Source of the DNA: an uncultured Bacilli bacterium
GTDB lineage: Bacteria > Bacillota_I > Bacilli_A > RF39 > UBA660
Assembly (NCBI GenBank): GCA_934149325.1
Contig: CAKPEJ010000028.1
Coordinates: 1-10,405 of the forward strand
Reading direction: 5' to 3'
Length of the DNA stretch: 10,405 nt
Shown here: piece by piece, positions 1 through 6,370 of the stretch
Numbering within the stretch: position 1 is the first letter of the stretch
How the letters are laid out: every line of letters starts with the position of its first letter
The notes under the pieces: generated by a model
Seen by the model: only the letters and a program-made list of their open reading frames with translations
What the model was told of the DNA's origin: nothing
Database searches by the model: none
Program-made: the position numbers and the translations under genes

Positions 1-1704
1 GGTGCTTTAGTTGCTGTTGGTGGTGGTAGAAATAGAACTGGTGAAAGACAACTTAACTTTGCAACTGATATAACAAGACAAATTGGATCATGTGCAAAAC
101 CTTTATTTGATTATGGTCCTGCTTATGAATATAATGGTGCTAGTGAAGCAACACAAGTATTAGATGCACCACATACATATTCTGGTGGAGAAAGTATTAA
201 AAATGCTGATGGAAGTTATGGTGGATTAATGACTTATAAATATGCAATGGCAGCATCAAGAAATATTCCAGCATTAAAAGTATTCCAATCTGTTGATAAT
301 TCTAAGATTGTAGAATTTGTAACAAAACTTGGTATTAAACCAGAACTTGATAGCAATGGATTTGCTCATGAAGCACACGCACTTGGTGCATTTAATGGTG
401 CTAGTCCAAAACAAATGGCTGGTGCATATGCAGCATTTGCAAACGGAGGTTATTATACAGAACCTTATGCAGTATCAAAAGTTGAATATATTGATACAAA
501 CAAAACAGTAAGTACTAAAAATAAAAAAGTAAAAGCTATGTCTGATTCTACTGCATATATGATAACTGATGCATTGTTATATGCTGTTAATAGTTATGGT
601 AATATTGGTGGTTCTGTTAGTGGTGTTCAATTAGCTGCTAAAACAGGAACTTCTAACTTCTCTACTGAGACAAGAAAAAAATATGGTTATCCATCATCAG
701 CTAATAATGATATGTGGGTTACAGGTTATACCCCAGAATATGCTGTATCATTATGGTATGGATATGAGCAAACTGAAAAAGGATATTATTTAGGAAATGA
801 TGGTTACTCAGCGCGTGGTAAATTATTTAGACAAGTAATTAGTGGAATATCTACAAAAGGAAAAACTTTTGCAGTACCAAGTAGTGTTGTAAAAGGAACA
901 ATTGAAAAAGAAACATATCCTGGTTTATTACCTAGTGAAAATACACCTGCTGATATGAGAGTTACAGAATATTTCAAAAAAGGTACTGTTCCAACTGAAA
1001 CATCAGGAAGATATGCTCGTCTTTCTGATCCAACAGGATTATCAGCATCAAGTAGTGAAGACAATACAGTATTAACTTGGAAAGCAGCTGCTCCATCAAG
1101 TTACTATAATCAATCTAGTCTTGCAGAAAATTTAAAAGGATTATATGGAAAAGATGCAGCTGGTAAAGCATCATCTATCATATCAGGTGTTGGAGAATTT
1201 GGTTATGAAGTTTTAGCTCAATCATCATCAGGAACAACATCATTAGGATTTACAACAAATACTAAATTTACAACAAAAAAACAAAGTAATGATGTAACAT
1301 ATTTAGTAAAAACATGTTTTAGCATTGATAAATCTACCCAAAGTTCTGGTGCATCAATAAATGTAAAAGGATCTGGAACATCTTCTGATAATAAAAAAGA
1401 TGAAACAACAAAAGACTTATTAACAGCAGTATTATCAAATGGAACAATCAATTTAACTTTGACTGATGGTTCTGTTACATATAATGATACAAACGATGTT
1501 ACAATAACAAGTAATGGGGCTCAAATAAATTTATCTGATGCAGATGTTTCAACATCTATATCTCCTTCAACTGGTGTAACTTCAACATCTGAAGGATTTA
1601 ATTCAACATATACATTTACAAGTGCGGGAACTTATAAAATAAATTACAAAATAAATTATAATGGTTCTTCTACATCAATAACTAGAACAATTAATGTTAA
1701 TTAA
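1..1704 (+). CDS. ponA: Class A penicillin-binding protein, C-terminal part (5' end outside window)
   Basis: Peptidoglycan transpeptidase of the cell envelope; the N-terminal membrane anchor and glycosyltransferase domain expected of a class A enzyme lie outside the window. The frame is open from base 1 and gives 567 codons. The three transpeptidase motifs are present in order: SxxK as GSCAKP (Ser at codon 30), SxN as SRN (codons 86-88) and KTG as AAKTGTSN (codons 214-216). The segment ALVAVGGGRN upstream of the serine is typical of class A PBPs. The tail is long: a beta-rich fibronectin-III-like segment at about codons 339-445, a Ser/Thr/Lys-rich linker, and a final beta-rich Ig-like segment at about 471-567. 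In B. subtilis ponA lies close to dnaD, which fits the convergent dnaD-like gene here. PBP identity is firm; the ponA symbol is inferred from class and context. Confidence 0.93.
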   Translation, partial: GALVAVGGGRNRTGERQLNFATDITRQIGSCAKPLFDYGPAYEYNGASEATQVLDAPHTYSGGESIKNADGSYGGLMTYKYAMAASRNIPALKVFQSVDNSKIVEFVTKLGIKPELDSNGFAHEAHALGAFNGASPKQMAGAYAAFANGGYYTEPYAVSKVEYIDTNKTVSTKNKKVKAMSDSTAYMITDALLYAVNSYGNIGGSVSGVQLAAKTGTSNFSTETRKKYGYPSSANNDMWVTGYTPEYAVSLWYGYEQTEKGYYLGNDGYSARGKLFRQVISGISTKGKTFAVPSSVVKGTIEKETYPGLLPSENTPADMRVTEYFKKGTVPTETSGRYARLSDPTGLSASSSEDNTVLTWKAAAPSSYYNQSSLAENLKGLYGKDAAGKASSIISGVGEFGYEVLAQSSSGTTSLGFTTNTKFTTKKQSNDVTYLVKTCFSIDKSTQSSGASINVKGSGTSSDNKKDETTKDLLTAVLSNGTINLTLTDGSVTYNDTNDVTITSNGAQINLSDADVSTSISPSTGVTSTSEGFNSTYTFTSAGTYKINYKINYNGSSTSITRTINVN

Positions 1705-1705
1705 T

Positions 1706-1737
1706 AAAAAAATTGCTTAATAATAAGCAATTTTTTA
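1706..1737. terminator. Bidirectional rho-independent terminator between PBP and dnaD
   Basis: A hairpin with arms AAAAAATTGCTTA and TAAGCAATTTTTT and a 4-base loop. It has an A run on one side and a T run on the other, so it can terminate both convergent genes. The dnaD stop codon (1735-1737) lies on its edge. Confidence 0.85.
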
Positions 1738-2382
1738 TTTTGTATCATCATTTATCCAATCATAATCAAATATTTCTTCTATATAGTCATCATCTTTATT
1801 ATCTTTCTTTTGTTTTATATCTTCTACTTTTTTATAACCTTTTTTATTCCATTCAAATAATATCTTATCAATATATCTTAGATTATTTACACCACTTAAT
1901 ACAGATTCTTTTAATGCTGCTGTAATCAAATCTACAGGTATTTTATTTTCAAGCCAACCATTTATAGTTTGATATTCCATAGGAGATAATACCCTACCAA
2001 ATTCTTGTTCAAACATTGAATATATATCATTGTTTTCGTTTTCATCTTTACTTTCTATTAGTAAAGAACATATTTTATTATAAAATAATTCTACAGATAT
2101 GAATTCTTCTATAATACCATTTTTCTTTATCATTTCAATTGATATATAATTTTTTTCGTTTAATTCATTTATCAATCCTAAAACAACTGATTGTTCTAAA
2201 TTTAAATCTTTAGATATTTTATTTATATCAAAAGTAATATTCTCTTTTTGATTTATAAAATATATCATTAATATGAAACTTAAGCCTTCTAAATTTAACT
2301 TAGAATAATATTTAATAATATAATCTGGAATTATTAAATTTTTATTTACCGTTACTAAATTTTCAATTAATTTATTATTCAT
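1735..2382 (-). CDS. dnaD: DnaD-like primosomal/replication initiation protein
   Basis: Probable replication-initiation protein, acting in primosome assembly and helicase loading at origins as in other Bacillota. The product is 215 residues from the chosen start. An N-terminal winged-helix-like domain covers about residues 3-110. A DnaD/DnaB C-terminal domain covers about 119-182 (from IYSMFEQEFGRVLSPMEY to LRYIDKILFEW) and carries the YxxxIxxxW signature (Y170, I174, W178). The tail is acidic and lysine-rich. An ATG six codons upstream (2400) is also possible, but AAAGGA sits 8 bases before the ATG at 2382, and the upstream start would overlap cca. It follows the cca stop by four bases, so it probably shares its transcript and may be translationally coupled. 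DnaD proteins with this two-domain layout also occur in phages, but the housekeeping context here favours the chromosomal gene. Confidence 0.85.
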   Translation of the reverse strand: MNNKLIENLVTVNKNLIIPDYIIKYYSKLNLEGLSFILMIYFINQKENITFDINKISKDLNLEQSVVLGLINELNEKNYISIEMIKKNGIIEEFISVELFYNKICSLLIESKDENENNDIYSMFEQEFGRVLSPMEYQTINGWLENKIPVDLITAALKESVLSGVNNLRYIDKILFEWNKKGYKKVEDIKQKKDNKDDDYIEEIFDYDWINDDTK

Positions 2383-2386
2383 AATA

Positions 2387-3484
2387 TTATTCCTTTCCAT
2401 ATTTATTTTTAATATAGTTTTCTAAAGATTCTTCATCATTTGATAACTTATTATACACTATTTTCTCTTCTAAATCTATCATTATATCTTTTATTGTTGA
2501 ACTTGGTTCTATATTTAAAATTTCACATATTTTATTTGCAGATATATTAATATCCTTTTTTTCATATATTTTAAGATTATTATATAAATCATTAACATAC
2601 TTTTTATCTATTTTTAATATTTCTGCACAAACACTTGAAATATAGTTTCCATACTTATAAACAGTATATTCATCTATTTTTTTACTTGATATAACCTTTC
2701 TTATTTTATTAATTGTATCTTTTTCTAAATTACTAAATTTATAATCTTCACTATAATCTAATTGAGCCCATATACCTAATACATCAGAACACCATCTAAC
2801 ACTATTTAAACCTTTTATTTTAAGTTGTTTATCTATTTTTAAACTAGTTATAAGTTTAAACCCATAACAGCAATTAGAATTCATAAAAATACGTGTTAAT
2901 TCTTCTTTTATTCTAAAACAAGATAAATTTGATAATAATTTTCTATATTTCTTTATAGCAGATAATAATTTTTTATCCAAATTAAAATTCAAAATTGTTG
3001 CATATTTTATAGCCCTTAAAATTCTAAGAGGATCTTCTTTTAATTTATCCAATGGATTACCATTTACCTTTATTATCTTATTATCTATATCATTCTTTGC
3101 ATTTAGCATATCAATTATATTACCATGCTTATCCATATATAAAGTATTAATATTAAAATCTCTTCTTAAAATATCTTCTTCAATATTATCTGTATATTCA
3201 ATCTTTATATTTTTTCTATTTGAATCATCATAATACGTATCTTTTCTAAAAGTAGTTATATCATATACATAACCTTTATAACTTAATTTAACAGCACCAT
3301 AATCTTCTAATATTGTTAAATTATTAAAAATCTTATTTAAATCCATTGGCTTTGCATTTGTACTAATATCTATATCTTTAGATTTTCTTCCAATATATAA
3401 ATCTCTTACATAACCACCAACAATATAAGCTTTAAATCCATTATTTTCAATTATATTAAGTACTTCTATTGCACTTTCAAACAA
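2387..3484 (-). CDS. cca: CCA-adding tRNA nucleotidyltransferase
   Basis: Adds or repairs the 3'-terminal CCA of tRNAs using CTP and ATP; cytoplasmic, class II nucleotidyltransferase. The product is 365 residues. Motifs seen: GGYVRD (23-28), the catalytic DID metal-binding carboxylates (37-39), RRDF (107-110) and EDPLRILR (150-157) of the nucleotide-binding neck. No HD phosphohydrolase domain is apparent. The start is a TTG: an in-frame TAA lies directly upstream and no in-frame ATG is available, while GGTGA sits 5 bases before the TTG. It is first in a two-gene unit with dnaD. A poly(A) polymerase of the same superfamily is the alternative, but the motif set, size and lineage favour the CCA enzyme. 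Confidence 0.9.
   Translation of the reverse strand: MFESAIEVLNIIENNGFKAYIVGGYVRDLYIGRKSKDIDISTNAKPMDLNKIFNNLTILEDYGAVKLSYKGYVYDITTFRKDTYYDDSNRKNIKIEYTDNIEEDILRRDFNINTLYMDKHGNIIDMLNAKNDIDNKIIKVNGNPLDKLKEDPLRILRAIKYATILNFNLDKKLLSAIKKYRKLLSNLSCFRIKEELTRIFMNSNCCYGFKLITSLKIDKQLKIKGLNSVRWCSDVLGIWAQLDYSEDYKFSNLEKDTINKIRKVISSKKIDEYTVYKYGNYISSVCAEILKIDKKYVNDLYNNLKIYEKKDINISANKICEILNIEPSSTIKDIMIDLEEKIVYNKLSNDEESLENYIKNKYGKE
2391..2396 (-). promoter_or_regulatory. Ribosome binding site that sets the dnaD start
   Basis: AAAGGA on the minus strand, 8 bases before the ATG at 2382 and inside the last codons of cca. It favours the 2382 start over the ATG at 2400, which has no comparable site. Confidence 0.6.
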
Positions 3485-3489
3485 TTATA

Positions 3490-3494
3490 TCACC
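3490..3494 (-). promoter_or_regulatory. Ribosome binding site for the TTG start of cca
   Basis: GGTGA on the minus strand, 5 bases before the TTG at 3484. With the in-frame TAA just before the TTG, it leaves little choice but a non-ATG start, which may keep translation low. Confidence 0.5.
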
Positions 3495-3517
3495 ATCCAT
3501 TTAAACCCTATATAAAT

Positions 3518-3523
3518 ATTATA
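3518..3523 (-). promoter_or_regulatory. Extended -10 promoter for cca-dnaD
   Basis: Minus-strand TGCTATAAT is a perfect TATAAT with an extended TGn. The region 17 bases upstream has no good TTGACA and overlaps the HU terminator hairpin, so this would be an extended -10 promoter. The start point would be near 3511, about 27 bases before the TTG. Confidence 0.5.
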
Positions 3524-3527
3524 GCAT

Positions 3528-3554
3528 AAAAAAAACCATTAACTGGTTTTTTTT
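3528..3554 (-). terminator. Terminator after HU
   Basis: A perfect 11-bp stem (AAAAAAAACCA / TGGTTTTTTTT) around the loop TTAAC, immediately after the HU stop codon at 3556. The A/T half of the stem supplies the U tract on either strand. Confidence 0.85.
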
Positions 3555-3555
3555 A

Positions 3556-3831
3556 TTATTTATTAACTGATTCTTTTAATTTACTTCCTGCTTTGAAAGA
3601 AACACTATTTCTAGCAGCAATCTTAACAACTTCACCAGTTCTTGGATTTCTACCATCTCTAGCAGCTCTTTTGCTTACTGAAAATGTACCAAATCCAGTT
3701 AAAGTAACTTTTTCTCCTTTTTGTAAAGTTTCAACTACTGCACTCATGAATGCATCTAAAGCACGAGTTGAATCAGCTTTAGTTAAACCTGATTTTGCAG
3801 CCATTAATTCTACTAATTCTTGTTTTGTCAT
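3556..3831 (-). CDS. hup: HU-family DNA-binding protein
   Basis: Nucleoid-associated dimer that bends and compacts DNA. The product is 91 residues, the usual HU length. It starts MTKQELVELMAAKSGL and has the family signature GFGTFSVSKRAARDGRNP followed by TGEVVKI at about residues 46-69, which forms the DNA-gripping beta arm, then the C-terminal FKAGSKLKESVN helix. A strong GGAGGT ribosome binding site precedes the ATG. The gene has its own promoter, 5' hairpin and terminator, consistent with high expression. In B. subtilis the HU gene hbs is next to spoIVA; here the same pair is separated by two genes, which supports vertical synteny. Confidence 0.97.
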   Translation of the reverse strand: MTKQELVELMAAKSGLTKADSTRALDAFMSAVVETLQKGEKVTLTGFGTFSVSKRAARDGRNPRTGEVVKIAARNSVSFKAGSKLKESVNK

Positions 3832-3862
3832 AATTTACCTCCGTTGACTTTTATATGTTTTT

Positions 3863-3879
3863 TAAGCATCCTATGCTTA
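3863..3879 (-). promoter_or_regulatory. Stem-loop at the 5' end of the HU mRNA
   Basis: A perfect 7-bp inverted repeat (TAAGCAT / ATGCTTA) around a 3-base loop. It lies just downstream of the proposed -10 and upstream of the ribosome binding site, so it would form the extreme 5' end of the transcript. It could stabilise the mRNA or serve as a protein-binding dyad; the sequence alone cannot tell. Confidence 0.5.
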
Positions 3880-3886
3880 CATAAAT

Positions 3887-3915
3887 AAAATAACATTTTT
3901 TGTAAAATATTGCAA
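3887..3915 (-). promoter_or_regulatory. Candidate promoter of the HU gene
   Basis: TTGCAA (3910-3915), a 17-base spacer, then TATTTT (3887-3892) with an upstream TGn. Both boxes are 4/6 matches, the spacing is ideal and the -10 is extended. Confidence 0.4.
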
Positions 3916-3958
3916 TAGTTTTAGATAAAAATATTCGTTTTTTTCCTTATTTTTCAAT

Positions 3959-3986
3959 AAAAAAAGCAATTTTTCAAAAATTGCTT
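3959..3986 (-). terminator. Terminator after the coiled-coil gene
   Basis: Inverted repeat AAGCAATTTTT / AAAAATTGCTT with a tight central loop, followed on the minus strand by a T run (3959-3965). It overlaps the coiled-coil gene's TAA at 3985-3987. Confidence 0.8.
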
Positions 3987-5667
3987 AAAGAGTTTTACCA
4001 GTTTGCATTTCTTTTGCTTGTTCAAAAATATTATTAACAGCATGCTGAGCAGCAAGTAATTCTTGTTTACTTGAAACATTTTGTTTAATTTGTTCATTAG
4101 CAAACTTTTTTAATTCCAAATAATCTTTTTCAGATTTTACATCCATAACTTTTCCATTAACAACTTCTATAATATGTTTTATACTTCCGTTTTCAATGAA
4201 TGTTGGTTCTATTCTATCTCTTAATTTAACTCTAGTAGCTGTACTTGTTTGATTTCTTTTAGCATTAGCTCTCTCAAATGCTTTTCTTTGAATTTCTTCA
4301 AAATTATTTTTAAATTGTTCAACTATTGCACTATCATCCTTTTTTTCCTTCATTGTTTCATTAACAACTGTATTAACATTATTAATTAATTCACTTTCTG
4401 TTGTAAAATTATTTTTTGGAGGAAATTGAACAGTAGGTTTTATATACTCTTCTTTTGGAGCAATTGGAGTATTAGTTTCAAATAAATTAACACTTATATT
4501 ACCTATTTGATTATCTGGTACTAATTTTTCTTCTTTTAAATCTACAGTAAAAGGATTTTGATTTTTTATTTCATTGTTATTTAATTTATCATTTTCTTTT
4601 TTTACTTCTTCATCAAGTTCTTTTTGTCTTGCATCTATTTCTTGTTTTATTTCATTTTGAATTTTTACATCTGTTTCATTATTTAAATAATTTTTTGCAG
4701 TTTCTAATGCATCTTGTTTTTCACGTATTATAGGAGAATCATTGTCTTTTAATTTTAAATTAGTTTCCATAAGATTTAACGAATTTTCTTTATTTCTTTC
4801 TTCTAACTTTTTATCCATCTCTTCATCCGTTGATAACCTTAAACCAGTAGTTGATTCTTTGCTTAATTCATTATTATCTAAAGAAATCGGAGTATCTTTT
4901 TCTATAAATTCTAATTTTGTTTCTTCATTTAAATTATCTGAAATTTCCTGTTCTTTATCATATTCATCACATTGTTTTTCAATATCTTTTATCTTAAGCT
5001 CATCATTTAATCTCTTTTCAAATTCTTCTTTTGCTAAATTTATTGCATCATTTAATTCTCTAACTTTAGTTATAAATGAACTATTATTTATTTTATCTAT
5101 TAATTCAGTTGATAAATTTTCTACTTTTTTATCTTCATTTTTATTAAATATTCTTTTTAAAGATATTTCAGATTTTTTCTTAGTAGATATAATGGCACAT
5201 TTTTCTATATTTACCTTTGCATTTTCAAAAAGTTTTTTAATACCATTTACCTTAACAACACCTTTTACTTTTTTATTTGTTTGTACTAAATTTTCTTGAA
5301 CTTTATTATTTAAACCATCAATCTTATTTTCTATTTCTTCCTTTTTACTATTAGCTTCTTTTAATTTTGTACCAAATTCTAATATTTTTTCTTCTATTTT
5401 TGCTTTTTCAATTCTACAATTTCTTATATTATTTACGAGGTCTGCCATTTCTTCAGCTTCTTCTAAAGAAATAGACTTACCTTTTTCATTTAATTCTTCA
5501 TATCTTTTTTCACATTCTTCAATTTGTGAATTATATGAATTTTTTTCATCTCTTAAAGGACTAATATTATCTTTTATTTCTTCTCTTTCTTTTAATGCAC
5601 TAACTAGTTCCAAACGTAATTCACTTAAATTTTCTAAATCCTTAGTAGAATACAAATTTGAATTCAT
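3985..5667 (-). CDS. Unrecognised long coiled-coil protein (560 aa)
   Basis: I do not recognise a family. The chosen start gives 560 residues with no signal peptide or membrane segment, so it is probably cytoplasmic. A highly charged Glu/Lys-rich heptad region at about residues 10-130 is a clear coiled coil. A basic segment follows at about 132-180 (KKVKGVVKVNGIKKLF...). The middle is Asn/Glu/Lys-rich low complexity to about 400. The end (about 455-560) looks more ordered, with KLRDRIEPTFIENG, HIIEVVNGKVMDV and a final helix. A GTG at 5676 is in frame but overlaps the AGGAGG, so the ATG at 5667 is preferred. It lies 21 bases after the DUF1292-like gene and probably shares its transcript. Its place between spoIVA and HU, adjacent genes in B. 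subtilis, allows a structural or sporulation role, but this is only position. Confidence 0.75.
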   Translation of the reverse strand: MNSNLYSTKDLENLSELRLELVSALKEREEIKDNISPLRDEKNSYNSQIEECEKRYEELNEKGKSISLEEAEEMADLVNNIRNCRIEKAKIEEKILEFGTKLKEANSKKEEIENKIDGLNNKVQENLVQTNKKVKGVVKVNGIKKLFENAKVNIEKCAIISTKKKSEISLKRIFNKNEDKKVENLSTELIDKINNSSFITKVRELNDAINLAKEEFEKRLNDELKIKDIEKQCDEYDKEQEISDNLNEETKLEFIEKDTPISLDNNELSKESTTGLRLSTDEEMDKKLEERNKENSLNLMETNLKLKDNDSPIIREKQDALETAKNYLNNETDVKIQNEIKQEIDARQKELDEEVKKENDKLNNNEIKNQNPFTVDLKEEKLVPDNQIGNISVNLFETNTPIAPKEEYIKPTVQFPPKNNFTTESELINNVNTVVNETMKEKKDDSAIVEQFKNNFEEIQRKAFERANAKRNQTSTATRVKLRDRIEPTFIENGSIKHIIEVVNGKVMDVKSEKDYLELKKFANEQIKQNVSSKQELLAAQHAVNNIFEQAKEMQTGKTL

Positions 5668-5675
5668 AACAGTCA

Positions 5676-5681
5676 CCTCCT
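5676..5681 (-). promoter_or_regulatory. Ribosome binding site that sets the coiled-coil gene start
   Basis: AGGAGG on the minus strand, 8 bases before the ATG at 5667. It overlaps the alternative in-frame GTG at 5676 and so rules that start out. Confidence 0.75.
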
Positions 5682-5688
5682 AACTCTT

Positions 5689-6012
5689 TTATTTTTCTTC
5701 TTTATTTTTTCTATTTTTTAAAATCTTATAAGTTTCTGAAAATAATTGGAAAGCTATTTGTCTTTCTTCTTCATTTTCTAGATCTTTTAAAGTTTCAACT
5801 TTTTTTCCATTTTCATCTTCAACAACTATTCTAGAAGCTAGGATTGATACTTTATCAGGGTCATTATCATCATCAATAGAATAATAATAATATTCAGTAT
5901 CTGTACCTTCTATTTGTAATCTAGTTATTGGTGTTGCTACTTTAGTTTGTCCATTTTCTAAGCTAATAATAAATTTTTCGTTAACAAATTTTACATCAAC
6001 ATTGTTCTCCAT
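5689..6012 (-). CDS. DUF1292-like small acidic protein
   Basis: 107 residues of unknown function. The stretch EYYYYSIDDDNDPDKVSILA, then SRIVVEDENGKKVETLKDLENEEERQ, follows the pattern of DUF1292 proteins, small acidic beta-strand proteins common in Bacillota and often found beside housekeeping genes. The C-terminus is a short charged helix (FSETYKILKNRKNKEEK). An AGGAGAG ribosome binding site lies 9-15 bases before the ATG. It is the first gene of a two-gene unit with the coiled-coil protein and directly follows the spoIVA terminator. The family assignment is by eye and should be treated as likely, not certain. Confidence 0.75.
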   Translation of the reverse strand: MENNVDVKFVNEKFIISLENGQTKVATPITRLQIEGTDTEYYYYSIDDDNDPDKVSILASRIVVEDENGKKVETLKDLENEEERQIAFQLFSETYKILKNRKNKEEK

Positions 6013-6036
6013 TTTATTCTCTCCTACTCTATATAT

Positions 6037-6042
6037 ATTATA
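6037..6042 (-). promoter_or_regulatory. Candidate -10 box for the DUF1292-like/coiled-coil unit
   Basis: A perfect TATAAT on the minus strand about 25 bases before the ATG, with no convincing -35 at 16-18 bases. The region is AT-rich, so chance matches are common. The leader would be very short but includes the ribosome binding site. Confidence 0.35.
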
Positions 6043-6069
6043 ATAACATTTTATTTGAATTAAGTCTAC

Positions 6070-6106
6070 AAAAAAATGAAAAAAATAGCTATAAAACTAT
6101 AGCTAT
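6070..6106 (-). terminator. Terminator of spoIVA
   Basis: A perfect 9-bp stem ATAGCTATA / TATAGCTAT around a 4-base loop (6085-6106), followed on the minus strand by TTTTTTCATTTTTTT. The hairpin overlaps the spoIVA stop codon at 6089-6091. Confidence 0.85.
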
Positions 6107-6370
6107 CATATTGTTAGAACCCTTATTAACAACTTTACCCAAAGTATTTTGAAGTTTATATCTTAAATTTTCTGGCATAAGTGATAATTTGGCTTGAATT
6201 CCCTCTTGAACAATCTCATCTAAACTTCTTCCAAATATTTCACTTTTCCAAATATTATCAGCACCTTCTTCTTGATTTTTAGTAAGATAACTTATTAATT
6301 CTTTTGATTGAAGTTCTGATCCTATTATTGGTTCAAATGTACTTTCTACATCTACCCTTATCATGTGTAT
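6089..6370 (-). CDS. spoIVA: SpoIVA, C-terminal fragment (3' part of split gene)
   Basis: C-terminal 91 residues of the spore-coat morphogenetic ATPase SpoIVA, from HMIRVDVESTFEPIIG through SEIFGRSLDEIVQEGIQAKL and SLMPENLRYKLQNTLGKVVN to the terminal NMIAIVL. This agrees closely with the B. subtilis C-terminus, including IFGR, EGIQAKLSLMPEN and the hydrophobic IAIxL end. This region anchors SpoIVA at the outer forespore membrane through SpoVM and is needed for coat attachment. The fragment begins inside the 8-bp repeat ATGTGTAT. Upstream of it the frame stays open into the element for about 18 hydrophobic codons to an ATG at 6421 with no ribosome binding site, so separate translation is unlikely. 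Joined to 9494-10333 it continues the protein in frame; the joined parts (280 + 91 codons) plus the missing N-terminal quarter match the family length of about 490. Confidence 0.93.
   Translation of the reverse strand: MHMIRVDVESTFEPIIGSELQSKELISYLTKNQEEGADNIWKSEIFGRSLDEIVQEGIQAKLSLMPENLRYKLQNTLGKVVNKGSNNMIAIVL

Noticed and set aside
804..1451. Two minus-strand open frames of 86 and 77 codons (804-1064 and 1218-1451)
   Set aside because: Both are antisense to the PBP gene, whose motifs fix the coding frame.
3593..3847. 84-codon plus-strand open frame
   Set aside because: Antisense to HU, whose identity is certain; no ribosome binding site.
4742..5299. 185-codon plus-strand open frame
   Set aside because: Lies antisense within the coiled-coil gene; its Ser/Phe-rich product is the expected reverse reading of Glu/Lys codons.
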